DNA of 64,000 nucleotides from Streptomyces cynarae. Its GTDB lineage: Bacteria; Actinomycetota; Actinomycetes; Streptomycetales; Streptomycetaceae. How positions within the stretch are numbered: the first letter of the stretch is position 1; every line of letters begins with the position of its first letter. The notes under the pieces are model-generated. The model saw nothing but the letters and a program-made list of their open reading frames with translations, was not told where the DNA came from and searched no databases. Location of the stretch: assembly GCF_025642135.1 (NCBI RefSeq), contig NZ_CP106793.1, positions 6,664,001-6,728,000 of the forward strand, in the 5' to 3' direction. Below are positions 18,367 through 27,445 of this stretch, one piece after another. The position numbers and the translations under genes were made by a program.

Positions 18367-19014
18367 TCAAGGGACTTGAGGCACGATCGACGGATCGGCA
18401 GCGGCGGCCCGCAACCGCGACACGATGGCGATACGGGCCCGGCGATAGGCGGTGCCGTCGTCGTGCAGCACGGAGACGACGTTGGCGGTCTCCATCAACG
18501 CGATGAGCTCGAAGGCCAGTTGCGGCGCGTCGGTGTCGGCACGCAGCTCGCGGGTGTCGTCGCGGGCCTCGGTGATCGTGCGCTCGATGTGGGCGGTCCA
18601 GTCCCGCTGGGCCCGGAGGACCGCGTCGTGGACGGGCCCCGACCGGGCGTCGTACTCGGCGATCACGCCGTAGAAGAAGCAGCCGCCGGGAAAGACGCGG
18701 CCCTCGGAGTAGTCGAGCCACAGCTCGCACAGCCGCCACAACCGGGAGAGCCCGACAGGGGTGTCGGCGGCGGGACGCACGACCTGCTCGACGTAGATGC
18801 GCGACGCCTCCCGGACCGTGGCGAGCTGCAGCTCCTGCTTGGACCCGAAGAGGGCGAACACCCCGCTCTTGCTCAGCTGCAGCTCGGTCGCGATGCGCCC
18901 CACGGACAGCGCGTCCAGCCCTTCGACGGAGGCGATGTCGACGGTCCGCCGCAACACCAGCTGCCGGGTCCGGTTCCCCCGTTCGACCCTGCCGTCGAGC
19001 CGGGTGCCGGACAT
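18367..19014 (-). CDS. TetR-family transcriptional regulator
   Basis: A 215-residue repressor. Residues 15-65 hold the helix-turn-helix (RRTVDIASVEGLDALSVGRI, then SKSGVFALFGSKQELQ). The C-terminal ligand domain is helical and includes a CFFYGVIAEYDAR segment. The ATG at 19014 follows a perfect AGGAGG; an open extension upstream lacks support. It is transcribed toward the isomerase-like gene and may regulate it. Confidence 0.9.
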   Translation of the reverse strand: MSGTRLDGRVERGNRTRQLVLRRTVDIASVEGLDALSVGRIATELQLSKSGVFALFGSKQELQLATVREASRIYVEQVVRPAADTPVGLSRLWRLCELWLDYSEGRVFPGGCFFYGVIAEYDARSGPVHDAVLRAQRDWTAHIERTITEARDDTRELRADTDAPQLAFELIALMETANVVSVLHDDGTAYRRARIAIVSRLRAAAADPSIVPQVP

Positions 19015-19127
19015 GGCGACCTCCTGGGGTGCGTGCGCGGGCGTGCGGAAAGTGTGTGCGCAAGAGGGTAGCCGGGACGCTCCCACGTACGGGAAGCGCA
19101 GGTGCGGGAGTGACTCACCGGGTCTGA

Positions 19128-20045
19128 TCACGCTTCGCGGCCGAGTCCGCACACACCCTGGAGGGCCGTTGCCCGCAGTTCCCTCACCAAGGCGCGCACG
19201 ACTGCGGAGCCGGCCAGTTCGGAGGTGGTGACATAGCCGACCCGGCGTGTCGGGCGGTCGGGTCCGAGATCGGTGATCTCGACCGAGCGCGGCGCTCCGA
19301 CCAGCGAGAGCGCGGGCATGATGGCCATCCCGTGACCTCCGCTCACCAAGGAGAGCACTGCTCCGTCGTCCTCGGCCTCGATGGTCGCCTTCGGGATCCA
19401 GTCCTGCGCGGCCCACCAGGCGCAGGTGTATGAGCCGCAGTTCTCCGCCCAGTCGACCAACGGCAGAGAACGCGGGGCGGTGTGGCCCGCCGCGTACACC
19501 AGGGCGTACGGCTCTTCGAAGAGTCCGCTCGCGACCAGACCTCCGGGAAGCGGCAGCGAGCCGCCCAGTGTGGCGATGCCGATGTCGGCTTTCCCGTCGG
19601 CCACTTCGCCCGCGGCACCTCGCCCCACCTCCCGCACGATCCGCACCCGCGGCTCGATCCCGGGGTGCCTGGCGCGCAGCCGCTCCAGGACGGGCGGCAG
19701 CAACTCGAGGGCCGCACTGCGGAAGGTCACGATCCGCAGCGGCCCCTCCACCGCTTCCGGCCGGGCCGCGCCGCGCGCCTCGGCGGTCAGGACGTCCAGC
19801 AGGCGCAGGATGCGGCGGGCGTGTGCGACGGACTTCTCCCCGGCAGGGGTGGGGCGGGCGCCGGTGCGGCCGCGCTCGAAGAGGACGGCGCCGATCTTGC
19901 GCTCGCTGCCGCGCACCGAGTGGGAGACCGCCGACTGCGTCAGACCCAGTGCGCCGGCCGCGGCCGAGAAACCGCCGGTGTCCGCGACCGCCACCAGGAC
20001 GCGCAGTTCGTGCGGGGCGAGATCGGAGTCGGTCGTACGGGGCAC
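19128..20045 (-). CDS. LysR-family transcriptional regulator
   Basis: A 305-residue LysR protein. The N-terminal winged helix-turn-helix covers residues 8-67 (VAVADTGGFSAAAGALGLTQ, then LFERGRTGARPT). The rest is the periplasmic-binding-protein-like effector domain. The GTG start at 20045 follows CGAGG. It is divergent from an NADP-dependent oxidoreductase gene, with an exact T-N11-A operator between them, the standard LysR arrangement; it most likely controls that gene and itself. Confidence 0.92.
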   Translation of the reverse strand: MPRTTDSDLAPHELRVLVAVADTGGFSAAAGALGLTQSAVSHSVRGSERKIGAVLFERGRTGARPTPAGEKSVAHARRILRLLDVLTAEARGAARPEAVEGPLRIVTFRSAALELLPPVLERLRARHPGIEPRVRIVREVGRGAAGEVADGKADIGIATLGGSLPLPGGLVASGLFEEPYALVYAAGHTAPRSLPLVDWAENCGSYTCAWWAAQDWIPKATIEAEDDGAVLSLVSGGHGMAIMPALSLVGAPRSVEITDLGPDRPTRRVGYVTTSELAGSAVVRALVRELRATALQGVCGLGREA

Positions 20046-20064
20046 GGGACGCTCACCTCGGGGT

Positions 20065-20079
20065 ATGAGAACTGCTCAT
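20065..20079. promoter_or_regulatory. LysR T-N11-A operator
   Basis: The sequence ATGAGAACTGCTCAT is a perfect inverted repeat (ATGAG-N5-CTCAT) that contains the T-N11-A core. It lies 20 bases upstream of the LysR start and 67 bases upstream of the divergent oxidoreductase start. Confidence 0.75.
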
Positions 20080-20145
20080 GGAACGGCGTGTCGCATGAGC
20101 CCAACCGGCTGCACGGCAGGGGCATTCCCGCCCTACGGTCCGGCC

Positions 20146-21183
20146 ATGAACGAGACCGCGCTCACCGTGCACCAGACCGCTCGCCCGCACGGCTTTCCCA
20201 CCGCCGAGCACTTCGCCTTCGTCGAGTCCGCGCTTCCCCGTCCCCCCGCCGGCAGCGCGCTCGTGCACAACCTCTACTGGTCGGTCGACCCCTACCACCG
20301 CGAGATGATGGACGACGTGCCCGGCGGCTTCGCACTCGGCGCACCGCTGGAGGGCCGCACCATAGGGCGGGTCATCGCCTCGCGCACACCTCACCTGGCC
20401 GAGGGCGAGATCGTGTTCCACCGGCAGGGCTGGCGCACGCACTCGGTGGTCACGCCCGAGGAGATCCGGCGACTGCCACGCTTCGACGGGGTGCCGCTGA
20501 CCGCGTACCTGAGCATCCTCGGCGGCACCGGTCTGACCGCCTATGTGGGCCTGACCCGGATCGCCCGGCTCCGGGAAGGCGAGGACCTGTTCGTGTCGGC
20601 CGCGGCGGGCGGGGTCGGCACGGCGACCGGGAGGTTCGCCAGGCTGCTCGGCGCCGGACGGCTCGTGGGCAGCGCGGGTTCGGCGGCGAAGGCCGGCCAC
20701 CTCGTGCGGGAAGTGGGCTACGACGCCGTCTTCGACTACCACGACGGGCCCGCCGCCGACCTGCTCGGCAAGGTCGCGCCGGACGGCATCGACGTGTTCG
20801 TCGACAACGTCGGCGGCGAGCATCTGACCGCGGCGGTGGGAGCGCTGCGCGAGTTCGGACGCATCGTCCGCATCGGCACGATCAGCCAGTACAACACCCC
20901 CGACGCACCCCCGCCGCGCTTCAACCACGCGGACATCGTGGAGAAGAGCCTCCGCATGGAGGGCTTCCTGGTCAGCAACCACCGCGACGTGCAGGAGGAG
21001 TTGTACGAGTTCGCGGTGCCGCATCTGCAGAGCGGCCGACTCGCCCTGGACGAGACGGTGGTCGACGGGTTCGAGGGCATCGTCGAGGCGTTCCTGGGGA
21101 TGCTGCGCGGTGAGAACACCGGCAAGATCATCGTGCGGGACCGTGCCGAAGCCCTGGCAGGCCGTTCTGGTCAGCGGTTCTGA
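20146..21183 (+). CDS. NADP-dependent oxidoreductase (zinc-independent medium-chain reductase)
   Basis: A 345-residue MDR-family enzyme of the leukotriene B4 dehydrogenase / curcumin reductase type, which reduces activated C=C bonds with NADPH. It has the N-terminal GroES-like domain (NLYWSVDPYHREMM), the TGLTAYVGL segment, the cofactor-binding loop AAAGGVGTATG (near residue 155) and the VDNVGGEHL motif. Structural zinc cysteines are absent, as expected. The start is ATG 20146; an earlier in-frame extension would overlap the LysR gene. It is probably induced through the adjacent LysR protein. Confidence 0.9.
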   Translation: MNETALTVHQTARPHGFPTAEHFAFVESALPRPPAGSALVHNLYWSVDPYHREMMDDVPGGFALGAPLEGRTIGRVIASRTPHLAEGEIVFHRQGWRTHSVVTPEEIRRLPRFDGVPLTAYLSILGGTGLTAYVGLTRIARLREGEDLFVSAAAGGVGTATGRFARLLGAGRLVGSAGSAAKAGHLVREVGYDAVFDYHDGPAADLLGKVAPDGIDVFVDNVGGEHLTAAVGALREFGRIVRIGTISQYNTPDAPPPRFNHADIVEKSLRMEGFLVSNHRDVQEELYEFAVPHLQSGRLALDETVVDGFEGIVEAFLGMLRGENTGKIIVRDRAEALAGRSGQRF

Positions 21184-21230
21184 GCAATCCGGCGGGAGAA
21201 GGACGAGCCGTGCCGTCCACGGCGCGGGGG

Positions 21231-21320
21231 CTCGCGGCGCCGCCTCCGGGTCAGTCGCACCGCAGCGCCGCCGCGGGGGGTTCACGGCGCCCCCTCCCGG
21301 TCAGTCGCCCCGCAGCGCCG
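21231..21320. repeat. 50-bp-period duplication at the PTH2 gene end
   Basis: Bases 21231-21270 match 21281-21320 at 35 of 40 positions with a constant 50-base offset. The second copy contains the true stop codon and last codons of the PTH2 gene; the first repeats them downstream in another frame. Confidence 0.75.
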
Positions 21321-22020
21321 GATGGTCCGCCACCACCGTGCAGCTGCCCGGGGCGATCTCCGTGAAGCCCGCGTCGCGTACCAACGGCAGGCCCGACGTG
21401 GTCAGTTCCTGCCAGCGCGACGGGGGAGCCGTGCGGACGGCGAGGGGGAAGCCGGCGTCGCGCCAGGCCGCTCGCTCCTCCTCCGGCAGGGCCCACCAGG
21501 CCAGTTGGGCGCCGTGGCCCGCCTGGGCCATCGCCTTGCCCGCCGACATCTCCAGGTCCGGGTTCAGCCACAGCACGGGAGCCGTCGGGTCCGCCTCCAT
21601 CGGCGGCTCCGGGTCCTCCAGGTCCGTACCGGAGACCTGCAGTCGGGCCAGGTCCTTCGGCCAGCCGTCCAGCGGGACGGGAGGGAAGACCCGGACCTCC
21701 GCCGACTTGCCGGTGACCGTGATGCCCGGCAGCGCCTCGGCCCGCCGCCACTCCGCGCCGCGCGCCCGCCGCACCACCTTGCGGATCCGCGCGTCCTGCC
21801 AGTCCCGCATCGCCCGCGCCCACTCTCCCTCGCCCAGCGAACGCTCGTCGCTCAGGATCACGAGCACGGCACGCGCCGCCGTCTCAAGCGCGTCCGTGCG
21901 GGCCGGGGGAGCGGCGCGCTCGATGCGCACGACGAGCGGCAGCACGAACTGCGGCGACTCGTCGCGCGCGGTGCGCTCGGAACGGAACGGGCTGTCCTGG
22001 CGGGTCTGGTCACTGCTCAC
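21301..22020 (-). CDS. Peptidyl-tRNA hydrolase PTH2-like protein
   Basis: A 239-residue protein whose C-terminal half is a PTH2 domain: NPDLEMSAGKAMAQAGHGAQ (near residues 153-172) with the catalytic Lys and nearby His/Ala pattern, and the closing GFTEIAPGSCTVVA strand. The N-terminal half has no named domain and is about 120 residues longer than simple PTH2. It may release stalled peptidyl-tRNA, beside the housekeeping Pth encoded elsewhere. The start is GTG 22020. The gene's 3' end is partly duplicated downstream. Confidence 0.82.
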   Translation of the reverse strand: MSSDQTRQDSPFRSERTARDESPQFVLPLVVRIERAAPPARTDALETAARAVLVILSDERSLGEGEWARAMRDWQDARIRKVVRRARGAEWRRAEALPGITVTGKSAEVRVFPPVPLDGWPKDLARLQVSGTDLEDPEPPMEADPTAPVLWLNPDLEMSAGKAMAQAGHGAQLAWWALPEEERAAWRDAGFPLAVRTAPPSRWQELTTSGLPLVRDAGFTEIAPGSCTVVADHPALRGD

Positions 22021-22081
22021 GGCGTCCAGTCTGCCAGGCGGAAGATCGGGGGATTCCGGTGGCGGGCGGGGGCCTGCCGGC

Positions 22082-22282
22082 TCATCCGGAGCAGGCCGTG
22101 CGCTGGGCCTCCTGCCATTCGCAGACGGGGCACAGCGTGATCCCCTTGTACGACTCCGGGTACTCCGTCGGCCGGCGGCACAGCACGCACTCGGCGAACG
22201 GGGGGCCGCCCGCCCCGGGCGCCGGGTCCGGGTGCGGGGTCCCCGTGTCGCAGTAGGCGGTCATGTCGCGGTCATCGCTCAT
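22082..22282 (-). CDS. Small zinc-ribbon-like protein (66 residues)
   Basis: A 66-residue protein with two CxxC pairs, CVLC and CPVC, 19 residues apart, the spacing of a zinc ribbon. The N-terminus is hydrophilic and Pro/Gly-rich. It may bind nucleic acid or protein; no family is recognised. The ATG lies 30 bases beyond the stop of the deacetylase gene's upstream neighbour region and the gene is on the same strand as PTH2, possibly co-transcribed. Confidence 0.7.
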   Translation of the reverse strand: MSDDRDMTAYCDTGTPHPDPAPGAGGPPFAECVLCRRPTEYPESYKGITLCPVCEWQEAQRTACSG

Positions 22283-22312
22283 GCCCCCAGCGTAGGCACA
22301 CCCGCGCGGTCC

Positions 22313-23172
22313 CTACCGGCGCCGGCCCGCTGCCCCGATCAGCTCGGAGACCTTGACGAAGCGGTACCCCTGCTTGCGCAGCTCTGGCACCACCGCCCGC
22401 ACCGCCTCCTCCGTCACCGGCGCCGCGCTGCGGGTGCAGTGCATGACCACCACCGAGCCGGACCGCACCCCCTCCAGCACCTGCCGCGCGACCCGGCTCG
22501 CGTCCGTGGCGAACGTGTCCCCGCTCACCACGTCCCACTGGACGACCGTGACCCCGAGGGGACCGATCGCGCGCAGGGCCCGGTCGTCGTAGCAGCCGCC
22601 GGGGAAGCGGAAGTACGGCATCACATGGGGCACGCCCGCCTTGCGGATCGCGGTGAAGGCGCGCTCCACGTCCGGGCGCAGCTGCTTCTCGGGCAGGACC
22701 GGCAGGCCGTAGCAGCTCCGGGTGAAGGAGTAGTGGCTGTAGGAGTGGTTGCCGACCTCGAAGAGCGGGTCCTCACCGATGTCCCGCGCCTCGTCGGGGT
22801 ACTGGTCCGCCCAGCGCCCCGTCATGAAGACGGTCGCCGGAACTTCCAGGTCCCGCAGCGTGTCGATCAGATCGGGGTTGTCGAACGCCTCGCCGTTCTC
22901 CGCCCGGTTCCCCTGATCGGCGGTCATGTCCGCGTCGAAGGTGAGGGCGACGGTCTTGTCGCGCGTCGCACCCTTCTGGAAGACGGGTGCGAGTCCACCG
23001 GGCCCCGGCGCGGGCATGGGCGGCGTGCCGCGGGCCGCCGAGGCGGAGCCGGGGTGGTCGATGGCGCCCCGGGCGGGGCGCCGGGGGCGTCGTCGGCTCC
23101 GCAGGCGGCGGGCGCGGCGCCGAGGGCACAGAGGGCGGCAAGGCAGGCGATACGTCGCACAAGAGGGATCAC
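22313..23172 (-). pseudogene. Exported polysaccharide deacetylase (NodB homology), apparent one-base frameshift
   Basis: The main frame carries a complete NodB domain: VALTFDADM at the catalytic aspartate, FEVGNHSYSH with the metal histidines, YFRFPGGCYD and a C-terminal SVVVMHC. This enzyme family removes acetyl groups from cell-wall or other polysaccharides outside the cell. Upstream, that frame gives an Arg-rich nonsense N-terminus, while the next frame holds a good signal peptide from GTG 23172 (IPLVRRIACLAALCALGAAP, then ACGADD). Adding one C to the five-base run at 23083-23087 joins them into a 286-residue protein. Either the assembly is one base short or the gene is inactive. Confidence 0.75.
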
Positions 23173-23246
23173 CGTACGAACGTAAGGTGGCAGATGCTGT
23201 CAAAAGTGGATGTATCGGGTGGCCCTTGTCGTAGTGGTCCCTCCTG

Positions 23247-24133
23247 TCACCCGCCCGGCCGGGACCGTGGCCTGACCGCGCCCTGCGCCAGTAGTTCCCG
23301 GTACTCGTCCACGTCGAACTCCGCCGCCGGGTACTGAGGATCCAGCTCGCGCAGGTGTTCCAGCAGGAGCCTGCTGACGGCCCAGTTGCGGTACCACTTG
23401 TGGTCGGCCGGGACCAGGTACCAGGGCGCGGCCAGGGTGGCGCAGCGGGCCAGGGCCGTCTCGTACGCCCGCTGGTAGGCCGGCCACAGGGCCCGTTCGT
23501 CGAGGTCGCCGGGGGCGAACTTCCACCGCTTGCGCGGCGTGTCGAGACGTTTGAGCAGGCGGCGCCGCTGTTCCTCGTAGGAGATGTGCAGGAAGCACTT
23601 GATGATCGTCACCCCGTCGTCCGTGAGGGACGTCTCGAACCCGTTGATCCGGTCGTAGCGGCTCTCGATCTCGTCGTACGGGGCCAGCGAGCGGACCTTG
23701 GCGATCAGCACGTCCTCGTAGTGCGAGCGGTCGAGGATGCCGATCTCGCCGGGTTGCGGGAGCGCCTTCACCACACGCCAGAGGAAGTCGTGCCGCCGCT
23801 CCTCGGGCGTCGGCGCCTTGAAAGCGTGGATGCGGCAGCCCGCCGGGTCGAACAGGCCGATGACGTGCTTGACCGTGCCGCCCTTCCCGCTGGTGTCCAT
23901 GCCCTGGAGCACCAGCAGGATCCGGCGGCGGTCCCCGGCGGTCGCCCCCGCCCACAGGCGTTCCTGAAGGCCTGCCAGGTCCTTGCCCATGCGGGCGGTG
24001 GCCGCGAGCCCGGCGGCCTTGTCGCCGGGGGCGCCGGGCGTCGCGCCGGCGTCGTGGGCGCTCAGGTCGACGGGCTCGGCGGGGGAAGGCGGAGCAGGTC
24101 ACGCAGCGGGGACTCGTCGCGCTTCTTCGCCAT
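23247..24133 (-). pseudogene. ppk2: Polyphosphate kinase 2 family protein, apparent one-base frameshift near the N-terminus
   Basis: PPK2 enzymes transfer phosphate between polyphosphate and nucleotides. The main frame has the Walker A loop GMDTSGKGG, the DRSHYEDV Walker B-like motif and the basic lid KRWKF. It opens only at an internal methionine at 23990. The expected N-terminus starts at ATG 24133 (MAKKRDESPLRDLLRLPP, with GAGGG upstream) in another frame and runs to a stop after 23 residues. One extra G in the G5 run at 24081-24085 restores a 295-residue protein. The shortened product from 23990 still contains the whole catalytic domain and could be active. Confidence 0.78.
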
Positions 24134-24170
24134 GGCGCACCCTCGGGGGACGGCCGCACGCGTCCGGACC

Positions 24171-25205
24171 CTAGAACGGTGGCGTCACCGCGTTCTCGGA
24201 GGACGACAGTGCGCGGGTCGCTTCCTCGGGGAGGTCGCGGGTCGTCTCCTCCGGGAGGTCGGACGTGGGCTCGCTCGCCGACGGGGGAGCGGGAGCGTCC
24301 TCGGCCTCCGGTGTCCGGGCGCCCGCGGCGTCGTCCGGCGCCGCCTGCCCGGCGGTGACCGCCGGTGGTGCCTGTGTGGCCGTCGGCGAGGAGGGGGCGC
24401 GGTCACCGTCGCGGGCACCCTCAGCCGCCGGCTGCGTCTCGTGCTGCTGTGCCGCCCGCTCCAGGAACCTGAGCAGCTCCACCGGGAACGGCAGCACCAG
24501 CGTCGAGTTCTTCTCGGCCGCGACCGCCACCACCGTCTGCAGCAGCCGCAGCTGGAGCGCGGCGGGCTGGTCGGACATCACTCCGGCGGCCTCCGCCAGC
24601 TTCTTGGAGGCCTGGAGTTCCGCGTCCGCGTTGATGATGCGCGCCCGGCGTTCGCGGTCGGCCTCGGCCTGCCGGGCCATCGACCGCTTCATCGCGTCCG
24701 GCAGCGACACGTCCTTGATCTCGACGCGGTCGATCTGCACGCCCCACCCCACGGCCGGACTGTCGATCATCAGCTCCAGGCCCTGGTTGAGCTTCTCGCG
24801 GTTGGACAGCAGGTCGTCCAGATCACTCTTGCCGATGATCGAGCGGAGCGAGGTCTGCGCCATCTGCGACACCGCGAATCGGTAGTCCTCGACCCGGATC
24901 AGCGCGTTCGCCGGATCGACCACCTTGAAGTAGACGACGGCGTCCACGCGCACGGTCACGTTGTCCCGGGTGATGCCCTCCTGTGCGGGGATCGGCAGCG
25001 TCACGATCTGCATGTTGACCTTCTGCAACCGGTCCATCACGGGAACGATCAGGGTGAAGCCCGGCGGCCGGGGAGAGCCGAGGAGCCGCCCGAAGCGGAA
25101 GACCACCCCGCGCTCGTACTGCTTGACGACCCGTGCCGCCGAGGCGAGGCCCACGAGTCCCGCGACGCCGGCCCCCACAAGGGCACCCACCAGCTCCTGG
25201 AGCAT
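24171..25205 (-). CDS. SPFH/band 7 (slipin) membrane protein
   Basis: A 344-residue slipin-like protein. A hydrophobic segment at residues 4-26 anchors it, followed by the SPFH domain (YERGVVFRFGRLLG, IPAQEGITRDN, RVEIKDV; residues about 30-215). A charged helical region and a long Pro/Ala/Glu-rich tail (from about 255) follow. Slipins scaffold membrane microdomains and can regulate transporters or proteases. The ATG follows GAGGGGG. It may be monocistronic; the SulP operon ends 165 bp upstream. Confidence 0.88.
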   Translation of the reverse strand: MLQELVGALVGAGVAGLVGLASAARVVKQYERGVVFRFGRLLGSPRPPGFTLIVPVMDRLQKVNMQIVTLPIPAQEGITRDNVTVRVDAVVYFKVVDPANALIRVEDYRFAVSQMAQTSLRSIIGKSDLDDLLSNREKLNQGLELMIDSPAVGWGVQIDRVEIKDVSLPDAMKRSMARQAEADRERRARIINADAELQASKKLAEAAGVMSDQPAALQLRLLQTVVAVAAEKNSTLVLPFPVELLRFLERAAQQHETQPAAEGARDGDRAPSSPTATQAPPAVTAGQAAPDDAAGARTPEAEDAPAPPSASEPTSDLPEETTRDLPEEATRALSSSENAVTPPF

Positions 25206-25310
25206 GACGACCCCCTCGTCGAGAGGCCCGGTATGTGTGCACTTGCCACGATAGTTCCGCCGGAGCCCACCAGGCGAGGGACAACCGAGGGCCGCCGGTG
25301 CACAACCGAG

Positions 25311-25337
25311 GGCCCGCCGATGCATCACCGGCGGGCC
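25311..25337 (-). terminator. Terminator after the SulP gene
   Basis: A perfect 9-bp stem (GGCCCGCCG / CGGCGGGCC) with a 9-base loop lies 34 bases past the SulP stop codon. Next to it is a short direct repeat, ACAACCGAGGGC, at 25281 and 25302. Confidence 0.8.
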
Positions 25338-25370
25338 CCAGGGGGTCGGGGGCCGAGCGGCCCCGGGTCG

Positions 25371-26855
25371 TCAGGTGCCGGACGCCATCTCCAGCGGCTC
25401 CGCGCCGGACGTCATCCGCACCGGCTCGGTCCCGGGCACGCTGTGCCGCTCCGCCCAGTTGTCCAGGGCCGTACGGCAGGCGTGGTCCAGGTGGTGCAGC
25501 CCGGAGAGGTCCAGCTCCACGGGCCGGTCCTGCGGGAGGGCCTCCAGACTGTCGAGGATCTTCGGCAGCCGCAGGAACGTCGCATTGCCCGAAAGGTACG
25601 CCTGAATGGGGCCGGCGCCCTTGTCGATGACTTCCAGCTTGACCTTCGACGCCTCCCAGGCGGTCTTGACGACCGACAGGGCCAGACCGATCAGCACGCC
25701 CTCGAACATGTTCACCGCGACGATCGAGACCGCCGTGACCACGAGGATCAGCGCCTCGCCCCGGTGCGACCGCCACAGCGACGCGACCTGCCGGAACGGG
25801 ATCAGCTTCCAGCCGGCGTGGACCAGAATGCCGGCGAGGGCGGGAATGGGGATCAGCGCCAGGGCCCACGGCATCGCGGCGGCGAACAGCAGCAGCCACA
25901 CGCCGTGCAGGACGCGGGAGGCCTTGGTCTTCGCGCCCGCGTTGACATTGGCGGAGCTGCGCACGATCACCGCGGTCATCGGCAGGGCGCCGAGCAGACC
26001 GCACACCGTGTTGCCCGCACCCTGGGCGATCATCTCCTTGTTGTACTCGGTGCGTGGACCGTCGTGCAGCCGGTCCACTGCCGCCGCGCTGAACAGGCTC
26101 TCCGCCGAGGCGATCAGCGTGAACGCGAGGATGGTGCCCCAGATGGCCGGGGAGGCCAGCTCGCCCAGGGCCTCGGTCCCGGGAGGCCGGATGACGCCAA
26201 GCAGACCCTCCACCTTCACCGTCGCGACCGGCAGGCTGAAGGCGAGCGTGGCGACCGTGGCCAGCACGACCGCTGCGAGGGCACCGGGCACAGCCTGCGC
26301 GGCCTTGGGCATCCTCTTCCACAGCAGGATGACGGCGATGGTGCCCGCGCCGATCGCGAGCGAGGCCAGGGCCTCCGTGCTGCTCACGGCGTCGACGAAA
26401 GCTCCCGGCAGGCCCGCGATCTTGCCGACGCCGGTCTTGGGGGCCTTCAGGCCCGCCGCCGCGTATATCTGGCCGGCGATGATCACGAGCCCGATGCCGC
26501 AGAGCATGCCCTCGACGACGGAGACGGATATCGCCCGGAACCAGCGGCCCACCTTGAGAAAGCCCATGGCGAGCTGGAGCAGTCCGGCCGCCAGCACGAT
26601 CACGCCGAGCGCCGACACACCGAACTCGCTGACGGCCTCGAAGACCAGCACGGTCAGGCCGGCGGCCGGCCCCGACACCTGAAGGCTGCTGCCGGGCATG
26701 AACCCCGTGACGAGCCCGCCCACGATGCCGGTGACAAGTCCGAGCTCTGCCGGGACGCCGGAGGCGACGGCCACGCCGACGCACAGCGGCACGGCGACCA
26801 GGAAGACGACTATGGAGGCGGCGAAGTCCTGCCTCAGATAAGGAAACTTGGTCAT
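25371..26855 (-). CDS. SulP-family anion transporter with STAS domain
   Basis: A 494-residue integral membrane protein with the SulP fold: about 10-12 hydrophobic segments, beginning with the conserved start YLRQDFAASIVVFLVAVPLC and a SGPAAGLTV segment. A shortened STAS domain closes the protein (VELDLSGLHHLDHACRTAL). Placed directly behind a carbonic anhydrase gene, it most likely imports bicarbonate, though sulfate cannot be excluded. The start is ATG 26855, or GTG 26867 whose GTGA overlaps the upstream stop and would imply coupling. Confidence 0.9.
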   Translation of the reverse strand: MTKFPYLRQDFAASIVVFLVAVPLCVGVAVASGVPAELGLVTGIVGGLVTGFMPGSSLQVSGPAAGLTVLVFEAVSEFGVSALGVIVLAAGLLQLAMGFLKVGRWFRAISVSVVEGMLCGIGLVIIAGQIYAAAGLKAPKTGVGKIAGLPGAFVDAVSSTEALASLAIGAGTIAVILLWKRMPKAAQAVPGALAAVVLATVATLAFSLPVATVKVEGLLGVIRPPGTEALGELASPAIWGTILAFTLIASAESLFSAAAVDRLHDGPRTEYNKEMIAQGAGNTVCGLLGALPMTAVIVRSSANVNAGAKTKASRVLHGVWLLLFAAAMPWALALIPIPALAGILVHAGWKLIPFRQVASLWRSHRGEALILVVTAVSIVAVNMFEGVLIGLALSVVKTAWEASKVKLEVIDKGAGPIQAYLSGNATFLRLPKILDSLEALPQDRPVELDLSGLHHLDHACRTALDNWAERHSVPGTEPVRMTSGAEPLEMASGT

Positions 26856-26863
26856 CGCGCCGC

Positions 26864-27445
26864 TCACAGGGCCTCGAACGTGTCGGTATCGGTGCGGTGT
26901 TCGTGCACCGATCCGGTGTGGACCTCGTAGTACCAGCCGTGAAGGCGCAGCTGACCCGACTTCAGGCGCTGCTCGACGCACGGGTAGGAGCGCAGGCGCA
27001 GCAACTGCGCGAGCACGTGGTTCTGCACGGCCTCCGCGACCGTCGGGTCGTCCGCGGCGGACGACCGCGGCTCGGGCGCGGCGTGCGCGAGCCAGTCGCG
27101 CACGGCCGGTACGCCGGTCAGGTCGTCGCCGCGCACCAGCGCGCCGACGGCTCCGCAGTGGGAGTGGCCGCAGACCACGACGTCCTGAACGCCGAGGACC
27201 TCCACGGCGTACTCGATGGTGGCCGCCTCGCTGGTGGGGTGCTCGGAGGCGTACGGAGGCACGATGTTGCCCGCGGTGCGCAGTTCGAACAGCTCACCGG
27301 GCCGGGCTCCGGTGATCAGCGCGGGCACGACCCGGGAGTCGGAGCAGGTGATGAACAACACCTGCGGGGACTGGCCCGCGGCCAGCCGCGCGAACTGCTC
27401 CGGGCGCTGACCGTGCGCACGGGCGTTGTCGATGAGGGGCTGCAT
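26864..27445 (-). CDS. Beta-class carbonic anhydrase
   Basis: A 193-residue zinc enzyme interconverting CO2 and bicarbonate. Zinc ligands are C34 (in CSDSR, with the D36-R38 dyad), H94 and C97 (in GHSHCGA). Length is normal. The ATG at 27445 follows AGGAGG. It is the first gene of a pair with the SulP transporter, a known pairing that supplies or captures inorganic carbon. Confidence 0.95.
   Translation of the reverse strand: MQPLIDNARAHGQRPEQFARLAAGQSPQVLFITCSDSRVVPALITGARPGELFELRTAGNIVPPYASEHPTSEAATIEYAVEVLGVQDVVVCGHSHCGAVGALVRGDDLTGVPAVRDWLAHAAPEPRSSAADDPTVAEAVQNHVLAQLLRLRSYPCVEQRLKSGQLRLHGWYYEVHTGSVHEHRTDTDTFEAL

Noticed and set aside
23355..26930. 1191-codon open frame across PPK2, SPFH and SulP on the other strand
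   Set aside because: It is antisense to three well-supported genes, with biased composition and no domain.
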